Positions 19,098 to 27,489 of a stretch of DNA of 64,000 nucleotides are shown here, piece by piece. The DNA lies in NCBI GenBank assembly GCA_003402705.1, contig QQNF01000006.1, forward strand, positions 1-64,000, written 5' to 3'. The DNA comes from Verrucomicrobiota bacterium. GTDB lineage: Bacteria; Verrucomicrobiota; Verrucomicrobiia; Verrucomicrobiales; V1-33. Position 1 is the stretch's first letter; each line of letters begins with the position of its first letter. The position numbers and the translations under genes were made by a program. The notes under the pieces were generated by a model. That model ran no database searches. It worked only from the letters and a program-made list of their open reading frames with translations, and was not told the DNA's origin.

Positions 19098-19721
19098 ATG
19101 ACGCCTCGCAACATCCTCTTCGACTGGTCCGGCACCCTCGTCGACGATCTGCCCCCAGTCCTCGAAGCCACCAACTCCGTCCTCCAGCACTTCGGCCGCG
19201 AACCCATGTCCCGCGACCAGTTCCGCCGCTCGTTCCGCCTCCCCTTCTCAGGCTATTACGAGGAACACCTCCCCGGCGTCACCCTCGAAGAACTCGACCC
19301 CATCTGGCACCGCGCTTTCCGCGCCTCCCGCCAACCCGTCACCATCATCCCCCACGCCCGCGAATACCTCGAAGCCTGCGCCGCCCGCAATCTCCGCCTC
19401 TTCGTCCTCTCCAGCGCACCCCAGGACGCCGTCGAACGCCAGGCCGCCAACCTCCGCCTCGACCACTTCTTCGAACGCATCCACGCCGGTGTCTTCGATA
19501 AACGCGAACGCATCGCCTCCCTTCTCGCCGAACACAATCTCGCCACCCACGACACCATCATGATCGGCGACATGCGCCACGATGTCCACACCGCCAAGGC
19601 CGGCGGCATCCGCTCGGTCGCCGTCCTCACCGGCTACGAATTCCCGGAAGTCATCGCCACCGCCGAACCTGACCTCATGGTCGATAACCTCGACGTCCTC
19701 CTCAATCTCCACTTCTCCTGA
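19098..19721 (+). CDS. HAD-superfamily hydrolase (phosphoglycolate phosphatase-like)
   Basis: A 207-aa cytosolic haloacid dehalogenase-type phosphatase. Motif I is DWSGTL near residue 9 (usual DxDGTL with Asp to Ser at the second position; the general acid Asp is thus missing from the classic place), motif II LSSAP near residue 100, the motif III lysine in the AVFDKRERI region and motif IV IGDMRHD near 156-162. A helical cap lies between motifs I and II, as in subfamily IA. The Asp to Ser change could lower or alter phosphatase activity. It is followed after 1 nt by a truncated second HAD start, which suggests a former tandem pair. Confidence 0.85.
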   Translation: MTPRNILFDWSGTLVDDLPPVLEATNSVLQHFGREPMSRDQFRRSFRLPFSGYYEEHLPGVTLEELDPIWHRAFRASRQPVTIIPHAREYLEACAARNLRLFVLSSAPQDAVERQAANLRLDHFFERIHAGVFDKRERIASLLAEHNLATHDTIMIGDMRHDVHTAKAGGIRSVAVLTGYEFPEVIATAEPDLMVDNLDVLLNLHFS

Positions 19722-19722
19722 C

Positions 19723-19806
19723 ATGTCCTCTCACCCACCCCTCGGCGTCCTCTTCGACTGGGACGGTGTCGTCGTCGACTCCCTGTTCTTCTGGCCCGCT
19801 CCGTAA
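19723..19806 (+). pseudogene. Truncated second HAD-hydrolase gene, first ~20 codons only
   Basis: ATG 19723 opens a 27-codon frame whose first 20 residues (MSSHPPLGVLFDWDGVVVDS) are a textbook HAD motif I with both catalytic Asp residues. It then runs into LFFWPAP and a TAA, with no homologous continuation before the next gene at 19876. It starts 1 nt after the stop of the preceding HAD gene, so the pair was probably an operon. The rest has been deleted. It is unlikely to make a functional protein. Confidence 0.7.
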
Positions 19807-19875
19807 ACGCGCCCGCCCGCCCCGTCGCATCACCCCCGCTCCCCAGCCATTGCTGGCCTCACGCCTCCCACCCGC

Positions 19876-21144
19876 ATGAACCTCTCTCTCCCCCTCTTCC
19901 TCGCCCTAGCCCTCCCAACCCTCGCCGCCGATTCATGGCAGGGCTTCCGCGGCTCCCACGGCACCGGCCACGCCGACGCCTCCAACCTCCCCGTCACATG
20001 GAGCGAATCCCAGAACGTGAAGTGGAAAACCCCCATCCCCCACCGCGGCTGGTCCACCCCTCTCATCCTCGGCAACCAGATCTGGCTCACCACCGCCACC
20101 GAAGACGGTCACGACTTCTTCGCCCTCTGCCTCGACCGCTCCACCGGTGCCATCATCCACGAATCAAAACTCTTCCACGCCGACAAACCGGAACCACTCG
20201 CCAACGACCTCAACTGCTACGCCTCACCCACCGGCTGGCTCGATGAAGGCCGCGTCTTCCTCCACTTCGGTTCCTACGGCACCGCCTGCCTCGACACCGT
20301 CTCCTTCAAGGAAATCTGGCGCCGCACCGACCTCCCCTGCCGCCACTACCGTGGCCCCGGTTCCTCCCTCTTCAACTGGAAGGACTCCATCATCCTAACC
20401 ATGGATGGGGTCGACGTCCAGTACCTCTGCGCCCTCGACAAAAAAACCGGCACCACCATCTGGCGCACCGACCGCAATACCCAATTCGACGACCTCGGAG
20501 CCGACGGCAAACCCGTCGACAATGGCGACTACCGCAAATCCTACACCACTCCGCTCCTCATCCAGCCCGACGGCAAACCCCAAATCGTCAGCTCCAGCAG
20601 CAAAGCCACCGTCGCCTACGACCCGGACTCCGGCCGCGAACTCTGGCGCACCACCTACAAGGGCTTCTCCAACGCCTCCCTCCCCGCATGGATCAACGGC
20701 ACCCTCGCCATCAACACCGGCCACGGCAAAGCCAATCTCCAGGCCTTCTCCATCACTAGCACCACCTCCGGCGACCTCACCGGCAAGCTCCTCTGGGAAC
20801 AAACCAAAAACATCCCCACCCGCTCCTCCCCAGTCGTCGCCGCCGACCTCATCTTCCTCGTCTCCGACCCAGGCCTCATCTCCGCCGTCGACCCCAAAGA
20901 CGGCACCCTCCTCTTCAGCGAACGCACCAGCGGCAACACCAGCGCCTCTCCCCTCGCCGCCGACGGCAAACTCTTCTTCTGCTCGGAACGCGGCGACACC
21001 ACCGTCGTCATCCCCGGCCGCTCTTTCCAGAAAGCCGCCGTCAATCAGCTCGACTCAGGCATCATGGCCTCCCCCGTCGCCGTCGGCCGCTCGCTCTTCA
21101 TCCGCACCAAGACTCACCTTTATTGTCTCGAGAATCCGCAGTAA
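19876..21144 (+). CDS. Secreted PQQ-type beta-propeller protein
   Basis: A 422-aa exported protein with signal peptide MNLSLPLFLALALPTLAA. The mature part is built of PQQ/BamB-like blades: WQGFRGSHGTGHA, VKWKTPIPHRGWSTPLILGN, YLCALDKKTGTTIWRTDRN, VAYDPDSGRELWRTTY, ISAVDPKDGTLLF. The WxxFRG beginning and the interspersed L-D-x-x-T-G-x-x-x-W pattern are typical of the large Planctomycetota/Verrucomicrobiota paralogue family. These are not proven dehydrogenases and no PQQ-binding residues could be assigned. It is similar in length and layout to the gene at 43000. Confidence 0.85.
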   Translation: MNLSLPLFLALALPTLAADSWQGFRGSHGTGHADASNLPVTWSESQNVKWKTPIPHRGWSTPLILGNQIWLTTATEDGHDFFALCLDRSTGAIIHESKLFHADKPEPLANDLNCYASPTGWLDEGRVFLHFGSYGTACLDTVSFKEIWRRTDLPCRHYRGPGSSLFNWKDSIILTMDGVDVQYLCALDKKTGTTIWRTDRNTQFDDLGADGKPVDNGDYRKSYTTPLLIQPDGKPQIVSSSSKATVAYDPDSGRELWRTTYKGFSNASLPAWINGTLAINTGHGKANLQAFSITSTTSGDLTGKLLWEQTKNIPTRSSPVVAADLIFLVSDPGLISAVDPKDGTLLFSERTSGNTSASPLAADGKLFFCSERGDTTVVIPGRSFQKAAVNQLDSGIMASPVAVGRSLFIRTKTHLYCLENPQ

Positions 21145-21182
21145 GCTCCTCCATCCCCCCAGCTCTAACGATTCCCGAAAAT

Positions 21183-22100
21183 ATGAAAGTCATCGCCGCC
21201 TACGACGCCGAACCCTGCTCGCGCCTCGCCCTCGAACAACTCGCCGACGCCGCCCTCCCCGACCACGCCGAAATCATCGTCGTCAGCTTCGCCGACCTCC
21301 TCCTCCCTCCAGGCACCGCCATCGGCGACATGGCCCTCGGCATCGGGCTCCCGGAACCTGTCATCGACATGCACCGCGCCGCCAAGGCCCTCGCAGACAT
21401 CGCCACAGAACGCGCCGAAGAAGGCGCCGCCATCGTCCGCTCCCTCGGCAAACCATGGGCCGTCTCCTCTCGCAGCATCTCCGACACGCCCTCATGGGGC
21501 CTCGTCCAACTCGCCGAAGACGAAAAAGCCAACCTCATCATCACCGGCTCCCACAACCGCTCCGGCGTCGCCCGATTCTTCCTCGGCAGCGTCGCCCAGA
21601 AGGCCATCCAGGAAGCCCCCTGCTCAGTCCGCATCGTCCGCCCTCTCCCTTCCCCAGCCTCCCACCGCATCCTCATCGGCGTCGACGGCTCCGCCGCCTG
21701 CACCGCCGCCATCAAGGCCATCGCCGCTCGCCCATGGCCCGCTGACACCGAATTCTCCTGCATCACCGTCATCGACTCCCAGTTCATCTCCGCCTCGCTC
21801 TGGCAAACCTTCACCGGCACCCCCATCCTCGCCGCATCCGTCCGCCACGAATCCGAAGCCGCACGCGCCGTCCTCGACGACGCCACCGCCATCCTCGCCG
21901 CACACGGCTTCTCCGCCGCCACCATCATCGCCCACGGCGACCCGCGCGAAATCATCCCCCAGCACGCCGAAGACCTCGGGGTCTCCTGTCTCATGATCGC
22001 CGCTCGCGGCCGCCACCACGCCGAACGCCGCCACCTCGGCACCGTCGCCGCCGCCATCCCGAACCGCGCCCACTGCACGGTCGAAGTCGTCCGCGCCTAA
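21183..22100 (+). CDS. Tandem universal stress protein (two UspA domains)
   Basis: A 305-aa cytosolic protein of two UspA domains. The first (residues 1-150) begins MKVIAAYDAEPCSRLALEQ and ends with the nucleotide-binding signature TGSHNRSGVARFFLGSVAQK. The second (about 160-305) begins RILIGVDGSAACTAAI and ends IAARGRHHAERRHLGTVAAA, with a degraded glycine loop. UspA domains bind ATP or AMP and help survival under stress. ATG 21183 is preferred to upstream starts because it yields the standard first beta strand. The last 4 nt overlap the convergent methyltransferase stop. Confidence 0.9.
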   Translation: MKVIAAYDAEPCSRLALEQLADAALPDHAEIIVVSFADLLLPPGTAIGDMALGIGLPEPVIDMHRAAKALADIATERAEEGAAIVRSLGKPWAVSSRSISDTPSWGLVQLAEDEKANLIITGSHNRSGVARFFLGSVAQKAIQEAPCSVRIVRPLPSPASHRILIGVDGSAACTAAIKAIAARPWPADTEFSCITVIDSQFISASLWQTFTGTPILAASVRHESEAARAVLDDATAILAAHGFSAATIIAHGDPREIIPQHAEDLGVSCLMIAARGRHHAERRHLGTVAAAIPNRAHCTVEVVRA

Positions 22101-23275
22101 CAACCCAGCCGCTCCTCCAGCGCATGCCGGGCCAATCCCGCATGCGCCTTCAACTGCGCAATCTCCTCGTCAATCACACCAACGGGCCGCACCGGCTCGT
22201 CCTCCTTCACCGCCGTAATCATCACGTTCTTCGCCGTGTGCTCCGCACTGATGAACTCGAACACCTGCGTCCTGTATCCCTCACGCTCCAGATACAGCGC
22301 CCGCAACGCATCCGTCACCATCTCCGCATAACGCTCCCGCAGAATCCCGTGCCGCAGCAGCGACGCCATCGCCGGATGCGCCGCCCTAACCTCCATGCTC
22401 TGCCTCACCTGCTGATGACAGCACGGAGCCAGCACCATCAGCCCCGCCCCGCCCTTCACCCCCGCCGCAATCGCATCGTCCGTCGCCGTATCGCACGCAT
22501 GCAGCGCAATCAGCAACTCCAGCGGCTCTCCACCCCAATCGCTGATCCCTCCCTCACGAAACTCCAGTCCCTCACAACCACAGCGCCGCGCCGTCCGCTC
22601 GCACAACCCCACTAGCTCCCCCCGCCGCTCGATCCCCGTCACCGCCGCCTTCACCCCCCGCGCCACCAGCAACGCATGCAGCGCAAACGTCAGGTACCCT
22701 TTCCCGCTCCCCATGTCCGCCGCCCGCACCGTCTCCGGCAACTCCGTCTTCTTCAGCAATCCATCCACAATCTCCGTGAACTTATTGATCTGCCGCCACT
22801 TGTCCTGCGCCGACGGCAGGATGCTCCCCGCCAGCCCCGTAATCCCCAGCTCCCGCCAGCACGCCGCCGCCGCATCCACCGTCGTGTGCTTCACCCGGTC
22901 ATGCCGCAAATCCTCCGCCGTCAGCACCGCCGACCCAGTCTGCCGGAAATGCACCGCCGGCTCCCCTCGCTTGTTGAACCTCAACGTCGCCGCCCTCCCC
23001 GCACTCTCCGCATCCAGATGCAGAAACGTCGCCCCCGCCAGATCCGCCACCTCTCGCATCGTCTGCGCCGCCGTCAGATTCTTCACCTCATCCCGCGTGC
23101 TCATCCGCCGCGTCCACGCCACCAGCGTCTCCCCCCGAATCACCACCGGCCGCAGATAAACCGACCGCAAATCCGCCGGCGCCGCCCGACCCGGCTTCGA
23201 CAAGGTCGCCCGCACAAAGGTCCGGTCCCCAAGGCTCTGCGCTAGAAAATCTAAAAAGGTGGCTGCTGACGTCAT
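22097..23275 (-). CDS. Class I SAM-dependent methyltransferase
   Basis: A 392-aa protein. An N-terminal ~170-residue domain (LRPVVIRGETLVAWTRRMSTRDEVKNLT) is followed by a Rossmann-like methyltransferase: motif I AADMGSGKGYLTFALHALL, an acidic end of strand 2 (TGIERRGEL), LIALHACDTATDDAI and the tail motif VLAPCCHQQ. The ALHACDTATD...APCCHQ pattern places it near the METTL25/Trm13-like group that modifies RNA or protein; the substrate is not known. ATG 23275 is preceded by several GGAGG blocks. The stop codon overlaps that of the convergent Usp gene. Confidence 0.82.
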   Translation of the reverse strand: MTSAATFLDFLAQSLGDRTFVRATLSKPGRAAPADLRSVYLRPVVIRGETLVAWTRRMSTRDEVKNLTAAQTMREVADLAGATFLHLDAESAGRAATLRFNKRGEPAVHFRQTGSAVLTAEDLRHDRVKHTTVDAAAACWRELGITGLAGSILPSAQDKWRQINKFTEIVDGLLKKTELPETVRAADMGSGKGYLTFALHALLVARGVKAAVTGIERRGELVGLCERTARRCGCEGLEFREGGISDWGGEPLELLIALHACDTATDDAIAAGVKGGAGLMVLAPCCHQQVRQSMEVRAAHPAMASLLRHGILRERYAEMVTDALRALYLEREGYRTQVFEFISAEHTAKNVMITAVKEDEPVRPVGVIDEEIAQLKAHAGLARHALEERLGC

Positions 23276-23329
23276 ACCTCCCAACTCCTCCACTCCTCCC
23301 GCCCGCGCAAGCTCCCAAGCCACTCTCCT

Positions 23330-24133
23330 TCACCGCCCCGCCGCTCGCTTCACAAACGCCACCAGCTCCGCACTCCGGAAAAATCCCTCCCACATGTTGT
23401 GCCCCTGACCATTCGGCACCACCAGCTCCATCTCCCCGCCCAGCGCCCGATACCGCTCCGCCACCAACCCCGAATTCCGCTCCAGCGGCACCACCGTGTC
23501 CACATCCCCGTGAATCGCAAAAAACGGCACCTTCGCCTTCGCTAACCCTTCCAGCCGATCCACCGGATTGTGCTCCTTCAGCACCGCCCGCAACCCGTCC
23601 GCCGTCAGATGATAGGCCCCGCACGCCTTCTCCACCGTCGGATAACTCGTCAGATCACACACCGGATAAATCCCCGCAAATCCCCCACAACGCTCCGGAT
23701 GCTCCGCCGCCCAGCTCAAGGTCATCAATCCCCCCCGACTCCGCCCCAGCATCACCGGCCGCTTCCCCATCCCCCGACGCTCGGTCAGCTCCGCATACAG
23801 CAAATCATACACTTTCCGCCCATCCGGACTCCCATAACTCTCCCCAGCATCAATCCCCGCTATCCCAATCCCGCTCGCCAGCAACTGCTCGAACAACCAC
23901 CTTTCCTCCACCCCAGGCAACCCCGGCAAGGTCGGCGCATACCACACCCACGGCATCCCATCCTTCTCCGCTTTCTCTCCCTTCTCCTCCTTCGGACGGA
24001 TCAGAAACGCCTCGCGCCCGCCTAACTCAAAACTCTCCCCAGCCACCGGCAGCTTCTTCCCTTTCCCCTCTTCCCCTCCCGCCATCGCCGCCAGCGTCAA
24101 TCCAAGGGCCTGTATAAATGCCGCGCGTCTCAT
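23330..24133 (-). CDS. Exported alpha/beta hydrolase (prolyl oligopeptidase-like)
   Basis: A 267-aa protein with a short signal-like N-terminus (MRRAAFIQALGLTLAAMAGG). Catalytic triad by position: nucleophile Ser132 in GRSRGG, Asp near 217 in IHGDVDTVVP and His near 247 in NGQGHNMWEG. This is the layout of dienelactone-hydrolase/S9-like serine esterases. It lies 24 bp downstream of the SDR gene on the same strand, part of a leftward run that also includes the genes at 24967 and 27490, a likely carbohydrate-processing cluster. The substrate is unknown. Confidence 0.85.
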   Translation of the reverse strand: MRRAAFIQALGLTLAAMAGGEEGKGKKLPVAGESFELGGREAFLIRPKEEKGEKAEKDGMPWVWYAPTLPGLPGVEERWLFEQLLASGIGIAGIDAGESYGSPDGRKVYDLLYAELTERRGMGKRPVMLGRSRGGLMTLSWAAEHPERCGGFAGIYPVCDLTSYPTVEKACGAYHLTADGLRAVLKEHNPVDRLEGLAKAKVPFFAIHGDVDTVVPLERNSGLVAERYRALGGEMELVVPNGQGHNMWEGFFRSAELVAFVKRAAGR

Positions 24134-24157
24134 ATCATATTCTCAGTGATCTGTTCC

Positions 24158-24925
24158 TCAATGCACCGTCATCCCGCCGTTGATGTGCAGGTTTTGCCCC
24201 GTCACAAACGACGCACTCTCACTCGCCAGAAACACCACCGCCCCCGCCAGATCCTCCGGCACGCCCCACCGCCCCGCCGGTATCCCCGCCAGATACCGGT
24301 CCTTCTCCTCCTGCGGATCCCCAGCATGCCGCTCCACCGGAATCCATCCCGGCGAAATCATATTCACCGTCACCCCCCACCTAGCCACCTCCGTCGCCAG
24401 ACTCCGGTGAAACCCGTTCTGCCCTCCCTTCGCCGCCACATACGCCGTGAAATCAGGGACTCCCCGCGCCACCACCTCCGACCCGATACTGATAATCCTC
24501 CCGTGCCCGCGCCGCTTCATCCCCGGCAGCACCGCCTTCGTCAGCAGCACCGGGCTCTTCACAAAGAAATCCAGCATCTCCTGATAAAACGCCCACTCAT
24601 ACTCCTCCACCGCCCGATGCGGCTGATCCGGCGTCGCATTGATCACCAGAATGTCCACCGGCCCCAGCGCCGCCTCCACTTCCCTAACCAACCGCGGCAC
24701 ATCCTCCTCGCTCGACACATCCCCGCGGAACATCGCCCCACTCCCGCCCGTCGCCGCATACTCCTTCATCACCTCCGCCGCCCGCGCCTCGTTCCGGTGG
24801 TAATTGAACGCCACCCGCGCCCCCGCACCGCCCAGCGCAAACGCCATGGCCTTCCCCAGCCCGGCCGTGCTGCCAGTCACCAGCGCCGTCCGGCCCGCGA
24901 GCGAAAATTCAGGTGCCTTCATCAT
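24158..24925 (-). CDS. Short-chain dehydrogenase/reductase
   Basis: A 255-aa classical SDR. The cofactor loop TGSTAGLG is at 17-24, INATP at 95-99 replaces the usual NNAG, Ser147 or Ser149 lies in ISIGSE and the active-site Tyr162-x3-Lys166 in AYVAAKGG. The C-terminus LASESASFVTGQNLHINGGM is standard. It oxidises or reduces a hydroxyl/keto substrate with NAD(P), possibly a sugar or fatty acyl derivative; the exact reaction cannot be told. Two consecutive ATG codons (24925 and 24922) may both serve. It belongs to the leftward cluster with the hydrolase and the HEAT-repeat protein. Confidence 0.9.
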   Translation of the reverse strand: MMKAPEFSLAGRTALVTGSTAGLGKAMAFALGGAGARVAFNYHRNEARAAEVMKEYAATGGSGAMFRGDVSSEEDVPRLVREVEAALGPVDILVINATPDQPHRAVEEYEWAFYQEMLDFFVKSPVLLTKAVLPGMKRRGHGRIISIGSEVVARGVPDFTAYVAAKGGQNGFHRSLATEVARWGVTVNMISPGWIPVERHAGDPQEEKDRYLAGIPAGRWGVPEDLAGAVVFLASESASFVTGQNLHINGGMTVH

Positions 24926-24966
24926 CCCACCTCATACGCGCCCCAATCCCGCAGGTTTCGCCAACC

Positions 24967-27456
24967 TCACAACCCCGACGCCCCACCCCCGCGAATGCTC
25001 CGCAACTCCGGCACGTCCTTCGCCGCCTCAATCTCCCGAATCGCCGCCGCCACCGCATCCACCCGCCGCGCATTCAATTCCCCACCCGGAAACTCCCCGT
25101 CCTTCACCTGCTTGTTCAACATCGCCATCAGTTCCTTCAACTTCGGCACCGCCCCCCGCGCCGCCGCTCCATACCCCGCGATATCCTTCATGATCTCCCC
25201 AGTCCGGCTCTCGCTCCCATGCCCACCCTGCGTCATCGCCAGATAAATCCCCGCCTCAATCCCTTCCTTGAAACGATAACGCACCAGCGCCTTGAACCCG
25301 CCCATCCGAATCTCATTGCTGAACATCGTGTCCGCTGGACATGGGGTCTTCACCGCCGCCAGAATGTCAGGAGCCAGCTTCACCACTTCCTCCATCGTAA
25401 TCCGGTGATCGAAAAACTCCCGCAAGGTCGCCCGCGCCATCCCGTCAGGCTGCCGCGACACCGCCCTCACCGCAGGAATCAGCAGCACCGGATCCGCATC
25501 CTTCAATCCTTCCTTCAACGGCCCCGAAAACACCGCCGCCGCCAGCTGCCCCTGCGCAATCTGCACCGGATCCGCCCAGTTGATCGGCCTCATCGGCTCC
25601 GCCGTCGCCACCAATGCCTTCAGCAATTCCCCCAGCACAGGCTTCGCACGATCACCCATCTTACGCACCGCCTCCGCCGCCTTGTAACGCACCCACCGGT
25701 TCTCGTGACCCAACCGCTTCACCAGCACCTTAAGCCCCTCTTCCGCCCCGATCAATCCTAGCGCCTCGCAAGCCCCCTGCACCACATGCACATCCTCACC
25801 GCCCGCCAGCCGCACTAGCTCCCCAACCATCGCCCGACCTTCCGGCCGACCCGCCAGTTCCTCCGCCGCCCAGTGCCGCACCACCGGCGACCAATCCCCA
25901 AACGCCGCCAACAGCTCCGCCGCACTCTTCCCTTTCCGCTCCACATCAAACCGCCCCGACACCACCGCCGCCGCCACTTCCGCCTTCCCCAGTTTCGCCT
26001 TCTCGCCGCTCTCACGCCCCGTAATCAGCAGCTTCTTCAACGGCAGCGCATACGTCAGCACATACGTCGCGTTAGGACTCAATCCGTAATAACTGCTCTT
26101 CCCCCAGTACGTCCCATCCTCGGTCTTCCCCGGCCCGTACTGCTCACCGCCATCATACGTGAACGACCCGTCCGCACGCCGCACCAGATCCAGATGCCAC
26201 GACGCCTCCCGGAAAAATGCCGCCGCCGCCCCAGCTCCACCCGCATTCGCCCCCAGCGCCCCCCACAGATAACTGAACCCCTGACCAGTATGCCCGCACT
26301 CCCGGCTCGCATACCCAGCCGTCGCCATCTGCGCAAAAAACTTCGCGTCCCGCTCCCGCCCGCTCTGCAACCCGAAGAACACCGCCGTGATCGAATTCTT
26401 CCCGTTGTTCTCATGATAGGGCCACGGCTCGTGCTCCCCATACGGAATCGCCCCCTTATCCGTGAAATACCCGAAAAACCCAGACGCCCGCCCCACCGCC
26501 GCCTCAATCTCCGGATCCTTCACACCACACTTCTTCGCCAGCAGAATCGCCAGATTCGCCGGCAATCCAGCCATGTTCACAGGCCCGTACGGCGGCACCG
26601 ACCCATGCAGCTTCCCATCCGGCGTCAGCGCCGCAAACCCATGCCCGAAGGTCCCGTACATCCCCTGCCCCCGCGCCATGCTCAACGCACACTCCCGCAT
26701 CCCATGCCGCACCGTCTCATCCCCCGTCACCAGCAGATATTCACAAAGAAACAGGGTCCGATACCCTAACCCCCACGTGTCCCCCGCCGTCTTCCCGCTC
26801 AGATCCAGATCCGCAGGAGCCAGCTTCATCGCCAGTTCCTTGACCCGCGGCAAATACTCCGCCTTCCCCGTCGCCAGCAGCGCCAATCCATTCACCGCCC
26901 CAGTCCAACCCTCATCCAGCGGTTCCTTCTCCAGCACCGCACACGCCGCCTCGAAAACCCGGCGCGACTTCTCACATCCCCACGGCGCTCCCTCACCATA
27001 CGCCCCCAGCACCGGCAATCGGATCTCCACCGCTTCCTCTTTGCCCTCACGAAACACCGTCAGCTTCATCGCCCCTCCACCCTCACCAGCCTCCGCCGCC
27101 TGAATCGCCCGCGCAAAACTCTTCCGCGCATCATCCTCAAACCGCTTCCCGCCCGTCCCCAGAATCACATCGTCCACCCGCAACACTCCCTCCGCCGGCG
27201 TCCCCTTCCCCACGTGCGTCACCAGAATCTGCCGGCTCCGCGCCGTCGTCCTCCCCTGCAGACTGTCCAGATACGTCTCCGGCCGGGTCTCAATCCACCC
27301 GCGCAACCCCGTCGCCCCAAGATTGTACGTCAGCTCCCGATCCACCTCCCGCGTCTTCGTCAGGTCCACCGATTCCTTCGGCGCAGCCCCTAACGAACCA
27401 ATCATCACCACCAGCATCACCCCGCTCAACGTCCATGAACTCATTTGTCTTTTCAT
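24967..27456 (-). CDS. Secreted PDZ / alpha-alpha toroid / HEAT protein, DUF6288-like
   Basis: An 829-aa exported protein. A signal peptide (MKRQMSSWTLSGVMLVVMIGSLGAAP) is followed by a PDZ domain (RSRQILVTHVGKGTPAEGVLRVDDVILG), then ~350 residues of helical, Gly-rich sequence with repeated TGAVNGLALLATGKAEYL-like segments that look like an alpha/alpha toroid, then HEAT-type repeats (VVRHWAAEELAGRPEG, VVQGACEALGLIGAEEGLKV, WVRYKAAEAVRKMGD). The order matches uncharacterised DUF6288-type proteins of Planctomycetota/Verrucomicrobiota; the name is from memory and not checked. It is in a leftward run with an SGNH esterase upstream, suggesting action on acetylated polysaccharide. Confidence 0.7.
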   Translation of the reverse strand: MKRQMSSWTLSGVMLVVMIGSLGAAPKESVDLTKTREVDRELTYNLGATGLRGWIETRPETYLDSLQGRTTARSRQILVTHVGKGTPAEGVLRVDDVILGTGGKRFEDDARKSFARAIQAAEAGEGGGAMKLTVFREGKEEAVEIRLPVLGAYGEGAPWGCEKSRRVFEAACAVLEKEPLDEGWTGAVNGLALLATGKAEYLPRVKELAMKLAPADLDLSGKTAGDTWGLGYRTLFLCEYLLVTGDETVRHGMRECALSMARGQGMYGTFGHGFAALTPDGKLHGSVPPYGPVNMAGLPANLAILLAKKCGVKDPEIEAAVGRASGFFGYFTDKGAIPYGEHEPWPYHENNGKNSITAVFFGLQSGRERDAKFFAQMATAGYASRECGHTGQGFSYLWGALGANAGGAGAAAAFFREASWHLDLVRRADGSFTYDGGEQYGPGKTEDGTYWGKSSYYGLSPNATYVLTYALPLKKLLITGRESGEKAKLGKAEVAAAVVSGRFDVERKGKSAAELLAAFGDWSPVVRHWAAEELAGRPEGRAMVGELVRLAGGEDVHVVQGACEALGLIGAEEGLKVLVKRLGHENRWVRYKAAEAVRKMGDRAKPVLGELLKALVATAEPMRPINWADPVQIAQGQLAAAVFSGPLKEGLKDADPVLLIPAVRAVSRQPDGMARATLREFFDHRITMEEVVKLAPDILAAVKTPCPADTMFSNEIRMGGFKALVRYRFKEGIEAGIYLAMTQGGHGSESRTGEIMKDIAGYGAAARGAVPKLKELMAMLNKQVKDGEFPGGELNARRVDAVAAAIREIEAAKDVPELRSIRGGGASGL

Positions 27457-27489
27457 AAATTTGTCAGTGTTTCATCACCTATCTCCCGC

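Noticed and set aside
24146-25246. Long + frame over the SDR and the DUF6288-like gene
   Set aside because: Antisense shadow, Arg/Pro/His-rich, no start signal and no recognisable fold.
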